Positions 18,001 through 24,298 of a stretch of 64,000 nt of DNA are shown piece after piece. The position numbers were made by a program, and so were the translations under genes. Numbering within the stretch: position 1 is the stretch's first letter; each line of letters starts with the position of its first letter. Below the pieces are notes generated by a model. That model saw only the letters and a program-made list of their open reading frames with translations, searched no databases and was not told the DNA's origin. The stretch is from Massilia sp. BJB1822 (GTDB lineage Bacteria > Pseudomonadota > Gammaproteobacteria > Burkholderiales > Burkholderiaceae_D), in the NCBI RefSeq assembly GCF_013369485.1, contig NZ_JABWEB010000001.1:310001-374000 (forward strand), written 5' to 3'.

Positions 18001-18278
18001 CCGCCGATGCGGCGCGCATCTTCCACGGTCTGCGCGGCGCGGTCGGCACGCTGGGCGCCAAGCGCCTGATCCGCGCCACGCTGGAGGCGGAAACGGCGAT
18101 CGGCTCCGGCGCCGAGGCGGATTTGCCGGCCGCCTTCGCCGCCGTGCGGCGCGAGCTGCAGCGGGTGCTGGAGTGCGGCCGCAGCTGGCTGGAACGCGAG
18201 GAGGCGGGCGGCATCGGCGCCGCCGCGCCCCGCACCGCGAGCGCGCCGAGCGACAGCCGCGCCACCATGGGCGACTAA
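15039..18278 (+). CDS. Hybrid sensor histidine kinase with two receiver domains and Hpt
   Basis: A 1079-residue membrane phosphorelay protein. Order: N-terminal helix, periplasmic dCache-like sensor (about 30-280, including PVIGDPVLGRSHGKPVIQVVAPVYD), second helix, HAMP, HisKA with MSHEIRTPMNA (His385), HATPase (NLAGNAIKFT, DTGIGIS, GTGLGLAI), receiver 1 with phospho-Asp677 (MADWHMPGMDG), receiver 2 with Asp819 (LMDMQMPVLDG), and a C-terminal Hpt with FHGLRGAVG (His996). The ATG at 15039 follows AAAGG; the frame is open from 14958. It is BarA/TorS-like in layout; the ligand is unknown and no cognate response regulator is adjacent. An Ala/Thr/Pro-rich linker (about 900-950) precedes Hpt. Confidence 0.93.
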   Translation: MKPLGIKVKVALATSITSIVIIALVSALQIQRMKQDFTRVLFAQQDALIRHTAEELDGKLQMLLDIIAESARMQPPGIANDEAALRAYYGQRAMLTLFDDILLVNRDGLLVADLPRVQGRAGRNVADRAYFQQALAGRKPMIGDPVLGRSHGKPVIQVVAPVYDTNGEIVGLLMGILQLYQNNMLGSLRTAKVGKTGFYYVLTRGADPVYVLHPDPARMLKPRAPQANPATTQALDEDFEGTVISTNSSQLQALNSYKALQTVNWVLGASLPVDEAFAPFEGALYRLGAITLVAALGAAAILSWLTLRLLAPVGRLRDAIMALRSTPSRFTPIPLSHQDEIGELTQAFNDLMHERLQADARLEHERDRAEAANRAKSDFVANMSHEIRTPMNAVLGMVYLLGNTPLTPQQRKYLSMVKTAGHSLMGILNDVLDFSKIEARRMELAPVEFDLDEAMGTLATTMTMNASEKELELAVVVEPDVPKLLCGDALRLQQILVNLAGNAIKFTEQGEVVVSVRRSEEQPQEEDQVRLRFDVRDTGIGISEERQAQLFTAFSQGDESITRRFGGTGLGLAITKSLIELMGGQIFLRSAAGRGSHFWFELTFYVLSNRTEETRRPSIGPLRVLVADDNRTSREMVSRLITAWGWEADEVDCGEAALRQYQAALQAPRAYDVVMADWHMPGMDGLATAKAIRVEAGARSQPIVVMVNAFARDQLEDISDTPEADVVLVKPITSSSLFEALHQAVVAKNGGDERSAQHGARIRLTGVHFLLVEDNLLNQAVARGILEHAGATLDVVGDGQQAVDVLRVESDNYDVVLMDMQMPVLDGFTATEIIRRELRLELPVIAMTAGVLASERDRCMRAGISDFIAKPVVVEEMMAVIARHLPERRRLPRAGDGSGAGGTVLAPATPLPQATAATSTASTATALAAALPPADAASEQVFSMDSLMRVMGKDAKGRAVMFKMVRGALNGGMQPADDADKALSEGRAADAARIFHGLRGAVGTLGAKRLIRATLEAETAIGSGAEADLPAAFAAVRRELQRVLECGRSWLEREEAGGIGAAAPRTASAPSDSRATMGD

Positions 18279-18290
18279 GAACCCGCTCCA

Positions 18291-18309
18291 GCACGGAAAA
18301 GACCCGTGC
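18291..18309. terminator. Weak hairpin terminator after the hybrid kinase
   Basis: GCACGG-N7-CCGTGC, 6-bp stem, followed at a short distance by GTCTTTTAC. The stem is short and the T-run interrupted, so termination is probably partial. The rest of the 205-base gap is AT-rich, with a good -10 (TATAAT, 18377-18382) for the next gene but no obvious -35. Confidence 0.45.
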
Positions 18310-18483
18310 CGACCGTCTTTTACAACAAAAATTTAATTCCACATGGCAATTTCTCGCCCTGCCGGAACCCATCTTTTATAATCAGCAGACGCAGACAAAG
18401 ATACCTACAAGCTTGATTTCAATGGTTTTTTTCTTGCTTTCAAATTAATAGCAGTTCAATAACAAGAAGAAAACGAGGACATC

Positions 18484-20295
18484 ATGACGCGCAAACGCCT
18501 TGCTTCCAGCCTGTGGAAATGGCTGATCTCGGCCCTGGCCCTGAGTTCGGCCTTACTTCTGGTATTTGAACTGAGCGCCGGCATCCCTGCCCTGCTGGTC
18601 GATCATCGCCAGGGCAGCCTGGGCGCGCGCCTGAACGACCAGCTGGGCGAAAGCGAGGAAGCGCAGTCCAGCCACTATCTGACCATCCTGGAACTGGCGC
18701 CCGATTCCCCACTGCGGGCGGCCGGCGCCCTGCCCGGCGACAAGCTCAAATTCGACCGCCCAATAGACCGCTGGCGCAAGTTCCTGGTGGGCGAACCGGT
18801 CGGCCTGACCTTGTACCGCGGCGACAGCGAGCGCCATCTGCGGCTGGCGGCGCAGGCCGCGCAGCCCACCTTCGCCGAACAATTCGATTACTGGGGACGC
18901 TTCCTGGTAGGCGCGACCTCCATCCTGTTCAGCCTTCTGATCGGCTTCCAGCGCGCCGAGGTACGCTGCTACCGCTACCTGGCAGCCGTCTTCGCGGCAT
19001 TAAGCCTGATGTACTTCTTCACCTTCAGCTACTCGCCGCCGAGCTTCTTCTACCGCTTCAGCAAGGCTGCCAACCTCACCACCTATCCGCTGGTGTGGTA
19101 CTGGTGCGTGTGCTTCGCCCTGCTCTACCAGCCCTATGCGCAACAAGGCTTGCGGCGCTGGCTGACGCGCAGCCGGCCCGTGTACGGCACGCTGGCTTTC
19201 GGCACCGCCGCCTATTCCTGCTGGTTCGCGCTGGGCCATGAGGCGCCGCTGCTGTGGCTCATGATCTTCCTCTCGATCATCGGCGGTCTGGGACTGACCA
19301 TCGTCAGCCTGTATCAAGGCTGGCACGCCACGCGCGGCGAGATACGGCAGCGCCATGTCTGGCTGATGGCCTCCTTCCTGACCGGCGCCGTGCCGGGCAT
19401 GCTGGCCTTCGTTCCGGCGCTGGACGCGAGCTACAACGGCATGCGCATCACGGCCTTCGCCGCCGTCAGCGGCCAGCTGCTGATGTATCTGGGGCTGGCT
19501 TATGCGGTGCTGCGCGTGCGCGTCTTCAGCTTCGACTTCGCGGTGCACCGCATGCTGGTCTACACCGTGCTGTCCATCCTGCTGCTCGCGCTGGTGGGCT
19601 GCATGGAATGGCTGGCCAAGACGCTGCTGAAAGGCGGCGGGCCACAGCACAGCATGGCCTTGTTCACGGCCACGGTGCTGGTCGGCTACCTGCTGCTGCA
19701 CCAGCTGCACCGGCACATCGAACGCTGGGTGCGGCGCATCTTCTTCAGCCAGTGGCATGCCAAGGAAAACCAGCTGCGCCACTACGTCGAGGAAGCGGAA
19801 CACATCACGGCCATGGATGCGCTGCTGGCCTCCTGCCGCGCGGCGGTGGACAACTTCACCGGCCAGGCCGGCTGTGCCATCTATCTGCGCCAGGCCACGG
19901 GCGAGTACACCCTGGCCACCAGCACCCTGCCCGGCGTGCCCTTGGCCGTGGCCGAAAGCGACGCCATGCTGCCCGCCCTGCGCGCCGAGATGGATGCGCT
20001 GCTGTTCAAGCAGGTCGGCACGGCCATGCGCGGCGAGATCGCGCTGCCCATGGGCCATCGCGGCGCGCTGAACGGCTTTATCGTGGTGGGCGCCAAGGCG
20101 GACGGCCTGGCCTACCGTCCCGACGAATGCGAAGTGCTGCACTACACCGCCCACCAGATCGGGCTGGACCTGCATGCGCTGCGGGTGGCGGCACTGGAAA
20201 GCGAACTGCGGCAGATGGAGAGCAAGGCAGCCGAACAAGGCGCGACGCTGACAGCGCTGGCCGAACGCGGACGGCAGGCCCGTTCCCTGCTCTAA
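18484..20295 (+). CDS. PDZ - multispan membrane - GAF-like protein without kinase domain
   Basis: A 603-residue protein. An N-terminal helix is followed by an extracytoplasmic PDZ-like domain (about 60-130: LTILELAPDSPLRAAGALPGDKL), then about eight membrane helices (140-415), then a cytoplasmic GAF-like region (about 435-560, with CAIYLRQATGEYTL and GFIVVGAKADG) and a short C-terminal coiled coil. The PDZ-between-helices plus multispan layout resembles the sensor half of ComP-type kinases, but the DHp and ATPase domains are absent and the frame ends cleanly, so it is not obviously truncated. It may signal through a partner; the upstream hybrid kinase is a candidate only by position. SD GAGGA precedes the ATG. 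Confidence 0.8.
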   Translation: MTRKRLASSLWKWLISALALSSALLLVFELSAGIPALLVDHRQGSLGARLNDQLGESEEAQSSHYLTILELAPDSPLRAAGALPGDKLKFDRPIDRWRKFLVGEPVGLTLYRGDSERHLRLAAQAAQPTFAEQFDYWGRFLVGATSILFSLLIGFQRAEVRCYRYLAAVFAALSLMYFFTFSYSPPSFFYRFSKAANLTTYPLVWYWCVCFALLYQPYAQQGLRRWLTRSRPVYGTLAFGTAAYSCWFALGHEAPLLWLMIFLSIIGGLGLTIVSLYQGWHATRGEIRQRHVWLMASFLTGAVPGMLAFVPALDASYNGMRITAFAAVSGQLLMYLGLAYAVLRVRVFSFDFAVHRMLVYTVLSILLLALVGCMEWLAKTLLKGGGPQHSMALFTATVLVGYLLLHQLHRHIERWVRRIFFSQWHAKENQLRHYVEEAEHITAMDALLASCRAAVDNFTGQAGCAIYLRQATGEYTLATSTLPGVPLAVAESDAMLPALRAEMDALLFKQVGTAMRGEIALPMGHRGALNGFIVVGAKADGLAYRPDECEVLHYTAHQIGLDLHALRVAALESELRQMESKAAEQGATLTALAERGRQARSLL

Positions 20296-20307
20296 GGCGG
20301 CGATTTT

Positions 20308-20330
20308 ATCCATGCGCTGAACGCATGGAT
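20308..20330. promoter_or_regulatory. Operator copy 1, ATCCATGCG-N5-CGCATGGAT
   Basis: A perfect 9-bp inverted repeat with spacer CTGAA, ending 56 bases before the LysR gene and about 20 bases before a candidate -10 (TACAAT, 20352-20357). The same two arms and spacing recur at 21696-21718. Both copies flank the LysR/DUF2917 pair, so it is probably the LysR regulator's own site. Confidence 0.7.
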
Positions 20331-20386
20331 GACCTTTGCCTGATTTGCGCATACAATGCGGGCTTTACCGCCAGCCGGAAAGCACC

Positions 20387-21280
20387 ATGCGCCATCCCCT
20401 GATCGCCCTGCCGCCGCTCGATGCGCTGCGCGGCTTTGTCGCCGCCGCGCGCCGCCTCAGCATCACGCAGGCAGCCGAGGATTTATGCCTGACGCAGTCG
20501 GCGGTGAGCCGCCAGATCCAGACGCTGGAAGAGCGTCTCGGCACCCAGCTTTTCACGCGCAGCAACCGCAGCATCACGCTGACCATGGCGGGCGAACAGC
20601 TGTTCCGTCTCTGCTCGCCGTGGATGGACAAGCTGGCCGAGCTGAGCGACTCGCTGCGCGAAGAAATCCGTCCGCGCACGGTGACGATATCGGCCAGCAT
20701 CGGCGTGGCCTCGCTGTGGATTCTGCCGCGCCTGGGCGCCTTCCAGGCCGCCCATCCCGATATCGACGTCAGGCTGGCGGCCAACAACCGCGTCGAAGAC
20801 CTGGCGCAGGAAGACATCGACCTGGCGATCCGCTACAGCGCCGCCGCCCAGGCCGGCCCCAATGCGCAGCACCTGTTCGACGAGCAGATCGTGCCGGTTG
20901 CCAGTCCCGCCGTCGCCCAGCGCGTGCTGGCCCACCCGCGCGGCCTGCTGAGCGAAGTGCTGCTCGACCTGGAAAGGAATAGCCGGCCCTGGCTGCGCTG
21001 GTCCTACTGGCTGGAACGCAAGGCGCCCGGCCTGCGCGCCAAAGGCTTCCTCTACTTCCACCAATACGACCAGATCATCCAGGCCGCGCTGGAAGGCCAT
21101 GGCGTCGCGCTTGGCCGGTTGCCGCTGATCCAGAACATGCTCAAGGATGGACGCCTGCAAGCCCTGGCCTCCGTCCCCCAGGGCGTGCCCGACTACGCCT
21201 ACTGGCTGCTGCAAGCCGTCCCCGAACCGCGCGAAGAAGTCCGCCACTTCCGCGACTGGCTCCTCCACAGTTTGCGCTAA
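20387..21280 (+). CDS. LysR family regulator, GcvA-like
   Basis: A 297-residue LysR-type regulator. The N-terminal winged helix (LRGFVAAARRLSITQAAEDLCLTQSAVSRQIQTLEE) is of the GcvA group, followed by the effector domain (VTISASIGVASLWILPRL, DLAIRY). The ATG at 20387 removes 17 residues from the longer frame and gives the normal N terminus. Its stop is one base from the stop of the convergent DUF2917 gene. The shared operator copies before this gene and before the MFS gene suggest autoregulation plus control of DUF2917 and the transporter. Confidence 0.92.
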   Translation: MRHPLIALPPLDALRGFVAAARRLSITQAAEDLCLTQSAVSRQIQTLEERLGTQLFTRSNRSITLTMAGEQLFRLCSPWMDKLAELSDSLREEIRPRTVTISASIGVASLWILPRLGAFQAAHPDIDVRLAANNRVEDLAQEDIDLAIRYSAAAQAGPNAQHLFDEQIVPVASPAVAQRVLAHPRGLLSEVLLDLERNSRPWLRWSYWLERKAPGLRAKGFLYFHQYDQIIQAALEGHGVALGRLPLIQNMLKDGRLQALASVPQGVPDYAYWLLQAVPEPREEVRHFRDWLLHSLR

Positions 21281-21281
21281 A

Positions 21282-21617
21282 TCAAACAGGTTCGAGGCGC
21301 AGCTCGAAGGTGACGGGGGCGTCGCGGGTGAGGCTGCTGAGGTGGTGCAGGCCGTGCTTGCTCAGCAGGGCGGCCTGGCCGGCTTGCAGGATGTGGTCTT
21401 CGCAGTCGGCGCCCACGATCCACAGGATGCCGGCGACGCAGCGCACGCGCAGGGCGCCGTCCAGCGCCAGCCGGGCGCTTTCGCGTGGACGCAGCCCCAG
21501 CGCCATGCCGGGCGTGCTTTTTCCCAGCGCGCTTTCCTGCGCCATTTCAAGTGTCAGGCGGCCGCCGACTTCCAGTTGCGCGCGCGGCCAGTGTCGCAGC
21601 ATCGCGGCTATCTTCAT
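21282..21617 (-). CDS. DUF2917 domain protein
   Basis: A 111-residue soluble protein. The pattern RLALDGALRVRCVAGILWIV...D.ILQAGQAALLSKHGLHHLSSL matches the cupin-like DUF2917 family, which has no established function and is common in beta-proteobacteria. The frame extends to 22190, but the ATG at 21617 has AGGAGAGG just upstream and is the right start. Divergent from the MFS gene across 180 bases that contain operator copy 2, and convergent with the LysR gene. Confidence 0.85.
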   Translation of the reverse strand: MKIAAMLRHWPRAQLEVGGRLTLEMAQESALGKSTPGMALGLRPRESARLALDGALRVRCVAGILWIVGADCEDHILQAGQAALLSKHGLHHLSSLTRDAPVTFELRLEPV

Positions 21618-21689
21618 GACATCCTCTCCTGCTTTTTGCGATGTTTCCATTCTGCTGCGGCCGGCGCATCCATTCAAGCGTTTTCGGCT

Positions 21690-21724
21690 CATGCTATCCA
21701 TGCGTAGTACGCATGGATAGCATG
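21690..21724. promoter_or_regulatory. Operator copy 2 within a perfect 35-base palindrome
   Basis: The 17-base arm CATGCTATCCATGCGTA and its exact complement flank a single G. The inner 23 bases (21696-21718) repeat the ATCCATGCG-N5-CGCATGGAT unit found before the LysR gene. It lies between DUF2917 and the MFS gene; a candidate MFS -10 is TATACT (21759-21764). Confidence 0.8.
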
Positions 21725-21797
21725 CGAAATCACCGCTCGCGCCGGCGTCCGAAATTCCTATACTGGGGCATGCTTTATTGCTCTTTGGGAGTCGCTT

Positions 21798-22997
21798 GTG
21801 AAGATATTGAAATCGCCTTTGGCCGCTGTGATCTGCGGTGGGGTCATCATCGGTCTGGCGCTGGGGATGCGCCATGTGCAGGGTCTGTTCATGCTGCCGA
21901 TGACCGGTGCGCGGGGCTGGAGCCGGGAACAGTTCGCGCTCGCTCTCGCCTTGCAAAATCTGGTCTGGGGTCTGGCCCAGCCGTTTACGGGCATGCTGGC
22001 CGACCGTTTCGGTTCGCTGCGCGTGCTGCTGGCGGGCTGCCTGCTGTATGCGCTGGGGCTGTATCTGATGGCGTATTCGCGCAGCAGCACGGAATTGGCG
22101 CTGAGCGGCGGCTTGCTGATCGGGTTGGCGCTGTCGGGGACGACCTTCGGTACGGTGTATGGCGCCTTGAGCCGCATCATCGCGCCGCAAAAACGCGGCT
22201 GGGCGCTGGGACTGGCCGGCGCGGCGGGCGGGGTAGGGCAGTTTTTGATGGTGCCGGGAGCGCAGGGGCTAATCGATAGCCTGGGCTGGATGGGCGCCTT
22301 GCTGGCCATTGCGGTGCTGCTGGCAATGGCTACACCGCTGGCGGCAGGCTTGAACGATGGCAGCGCGCTGGCGGCGGCGCAGCAGAAAGGGCAGCGCATG
22401 GGGCAGGCGATACGCGAAGCGCTGTCGCATCGCGGTTTCTGGCTGCTGAATCTGGGCTTTCTGGCCTGCGGCTTCCAGCTGGCTTTTATCGCCAGCCATT
22501 TCCCGGCGTATTTGCTGGATAAGGGCTTCAACGCGCATACCGGGGTGGCAGCACTCGCCATCGTGGCGCTGGCGAATGTGGGCGGAACGTATCTATGCGG
22601 CTTGCTGGGGAATAGCTACCGGCGCAAGCATCTGCTGGCGTATCTGTATCTGCTGCGCTCTGCTGCCATGCTGCTGTTCTTCGTGCTGCCGCTCAGTCAT
22701 GCCAGCATCTATGCGTTTGCTTTCCTCATGGGTGCGCTGTGGCTGGGGACCGTGCCGCTGACGAATGGGCTGGTGTCGCAGGTATTCGGCGTGCAGTATA
22801 TTTCGACGCTGTTTGGCCTGGTCTTCGTGGGCCACCAGATCGGCAGCTTCCTCGGCGTGTGGCTGGGCGGCGTGGTGTTCGAGGCGACGCATTCCTGCGA
22901 TGCGGTGTGGATCGGCGCCATTATTTTGGGCCTGGTGGCGGCGGCGCTGCATTGGCCTATCGATGACCGCGCCGTGGCGCGCGTGCAGCCGGCATGA
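21798..22997 (+). CDS. MFS transporter
   Basis: A 399-residue, 12-helix major facilitator, starting at GTG with TGGGAG upstream. The loop 2-3 motif GMLADRFGSLRVLLAG is the conserved MFS signature A. It resembles the oxalate/formate antiporter-like and monocarboxylate-type branch (GMRHVQGLFMLPMT...WSREQFALALALQNL), but the substrate is not known. It is probably controlled by the LysR regulator through the 35-base palindrome. Its stop overlaps a tiny membrane-peptide gene as ATGA. Confidence 0.9.
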   Translation: MKILKSPLAAVICGGVIIGLALGMRHVQGLFMLPMTGARGWSREQFALALALQNLVWGLAQPFTGMLADRFGSLRVLLAGCLLYALGLYLMAYSRSSTELALSGGLLIGLALSGTTFGTVYGALSRIIAPQKRGWALGLAGAAGGVGQFLMVPGAQGLIDSLGWMGALLAIAVLLAMATPLAAGLNDGSALAAAQQKGQRMGQAIREALSHRGFWLLNLGFLACGFQLAFIASHFPAYLLDKGFNAHTGVAALAIVALANVGGTYLCGLLGNSYRRKHLLAYLYLLRSAAMLLFFVLPLSHASIYAFAFLMGALWLGTVPLTNGLVSQVFGVQYISTLFGLVFVGHQIGSFLGVWLGGVVFEATHSCDAVWIGAIILGLVAAALHWPIDDRAVARVQPA

Positions 22998-23119
22998 AGG
23001 CGCGCGCCTCCCTGCTGTGTTTTATCGGCCTGCTGTGCGCCTTGTGCGGCTGGGCAGTGCTGGCCATGCTGCGGCCGGAGAACGTGCTCTCCATCGCGAA
23101 TCTGCTGACGCTGTGCTAG
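22994..23119 (+). CDS. 41-residue small membrane protein coupled to MFS gene
   Basis: The ATG overlaps the transporter stop (ATGA), and the frame encodes KARASLLCFIGLLCALCG-type hydrophobic sequence, one clear membrane helix of about 20 residues, then a short tail. Coupling and hydrophobic content support it as real, perhaps a transporter accessory peptide. No family is recognised. Its last bases overlap the convergent nifQ-like stop. Confidence 0.55.
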   Translation: MKARASLLCFIGLLCALCGWAVLAMLRPENVLSIANLLTLC

Positions 23120-23733
23120 AGCGGGAAGCAGGCGCGGTACTGGTCGCAGTTCAGGCATTTCGGCGGACGCAATTCGGGAATGCCTTGCGCCGCGCCCAAT
23201 TCAAGGTAGAGAAAGCGCTTCCATTTCAGGTCGCGCGTATTGCGCTGGAAGAGGGGGCCGAAGTAGTGGCTGAGCAGGGCGGAGACTTCCTGCCGGCCAT
23301 TCAGTCCCAGATCCTGCCACAGATGGCGGCCGCCAAGGCTGGCGGCGGCGACGGCGCGCGCGGCCCAGGCAGCGTGGCGCTCATCCACGGCGGCGCTGCG
23401 GTTTGCCAGCAGCAGGGCGCTGAGATCCTTGAACACGACAGGCGTGCTGTCGGCGATGGCCCGATATTTGGCTGCCGACACGACGCCGGGCCATGGATGG
23501 GCTTCATCCTCGGCCGGCGGCGGCAGGCAATCGGCCACCATGGCCGCCAGTTCCGCCTGCGGCAGGCCCAGGGTGCGGGCGAACGGCGGCAACTCACCCT
23601 GGGCGGCGTGACGCAGCACGCCCGCAACGGCGGCTGCCATCAAGGCGGCTGGATCGCGCAGCGCTGGCGCGGCGGACGGCCCGCCCGCCACGCCAGCGGG
23701 CAGGCCTTCGCCATGGCTGGTGGCTGCGCTCAT
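23116..23733 (-). CDS. NifQ family protein, third gene of Mo-linked operon
   Basis: A 205-residue protein. The C-terminal half has the NifQ signature: LLSHYFGPLFQRNTRDLKWKRFLYLEL, followed by C193-xx-C196-x5-C202. NifQ carries a Mo-Fe-S cluster and donates molybdenum to FeMo-cofactor; its motif is usually C-x4-C-x2-C-x5-C, and the first Cys (position 188) is Leu here. No nif genes are visible. The ATG at 23733 overlaps the upstream stop (ATGA), so it is translationally coupled to the molybdopterin-fold gene. A general molybdenum-handling role is inferred. Confidence 0.85.
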   Translation of the reverse strand: MSAATSHGEGLPAGVAGGPSAAPALRDPAALMAAAVAGVLRHAAQGELPPFARTLGLPQAELAAMVADCLPPPAEDEAHPWPGVVSAAKYRAIADSTPVVFKDLSALLLANRSAAVDERHAAWAARAVAAASLGGRHLWQDLGLNGRQEVSALLSHYFGPLFQRNTRDLKWKRFLYLELGAAQGIPELRPPKCLNCDQYRACFPL

Positions 23734-24284
23734 TCCGTGATGCGGCGCACTTCGATCGATTGCAGCCATTTCACGTGGCGCGGGCCGGTGCGCGTGTCCT
23801 GGCTGGAAACCATGGCGATGCGGCCTTCATCGTCGCCCAGCAGCTTGCCGTCCTTCTCGAAGAAGACCAGCACGCCGTCGCCCAGCTTGGAATTGAACAG
23901 CTCATTCCAGGAGAAGACGGCTTTGTAGCCATCGCTGGCGGTGGCGATGATGACCAGCTTCTTGAAGTCGTTATGCTCGCGCGACACCAGCTCGGCCTTG
24001 TTCAGGATGTCGCGCAGCAGCACGCCCTTGAAGTTTTCCAGCTTGCCCATGTTCGCGCCGGACTGGCAGATCAGCGGCATTTCGCCGACCTGCTGCGGCG
24101 GGAATTTGCGCAGGTCGTCCACTTTCAGCGTGAGCGCATGCTGCACGGCACCAGTGACGCTGACGCGTTCCGTCACGTATTTGGAGGGATCGGCCGGTTT
24201 GTGCTCGGCCATGGCCGATGCGGGCAGCAGCAGCAGGCCGGAGGCGGCGAAGGCGAGGGCGTAGCTGCGGATGGTCTGGATCAT
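23730..24284 (-). CDS. Exported molybdopterin-binding-fold (SUOX-like) protein
   Basis: A 184-residue protein with a signal peptide ending near ASAMA-EH. The remainder matches the small stand-alone oxidoreductase molybdopterin-binding fold (VTGAVQHALTLKVDDLRKFP, MPLICQSG, GVLLRDIL, IATASDGYKAVFSW). The Cys in ICQSG is at the position of the Mo-ligating Cys in sulphite-oxidase-type enzymes. Whether it binds a cofactor or only molybdate is unknown. It starts 14 bases after the TonB receptor stop with GGAGA upstream, and overlaps the NifQ-like gene by ATGA. Confidence 0.85.
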   Translation of the reverse strand: MIQTIRSYALAFAASGLLLLPASAMAEHKPADPSKYVTERVSVTGAVQHALTLKVDDLRKFPPQQVGEMPLICQSGANMGKLENFKGVLLRDILNKAELVSREHNDFKKLVIIATASDGYKAVFSWNELFNSKLGDGVLVFFEKDGKLLGDDEGRIAMVSSQDTRTGPRHVKWLQSIEVRRITE

Positions 24285-24298
24285 GTTTTCTCCTTCGG

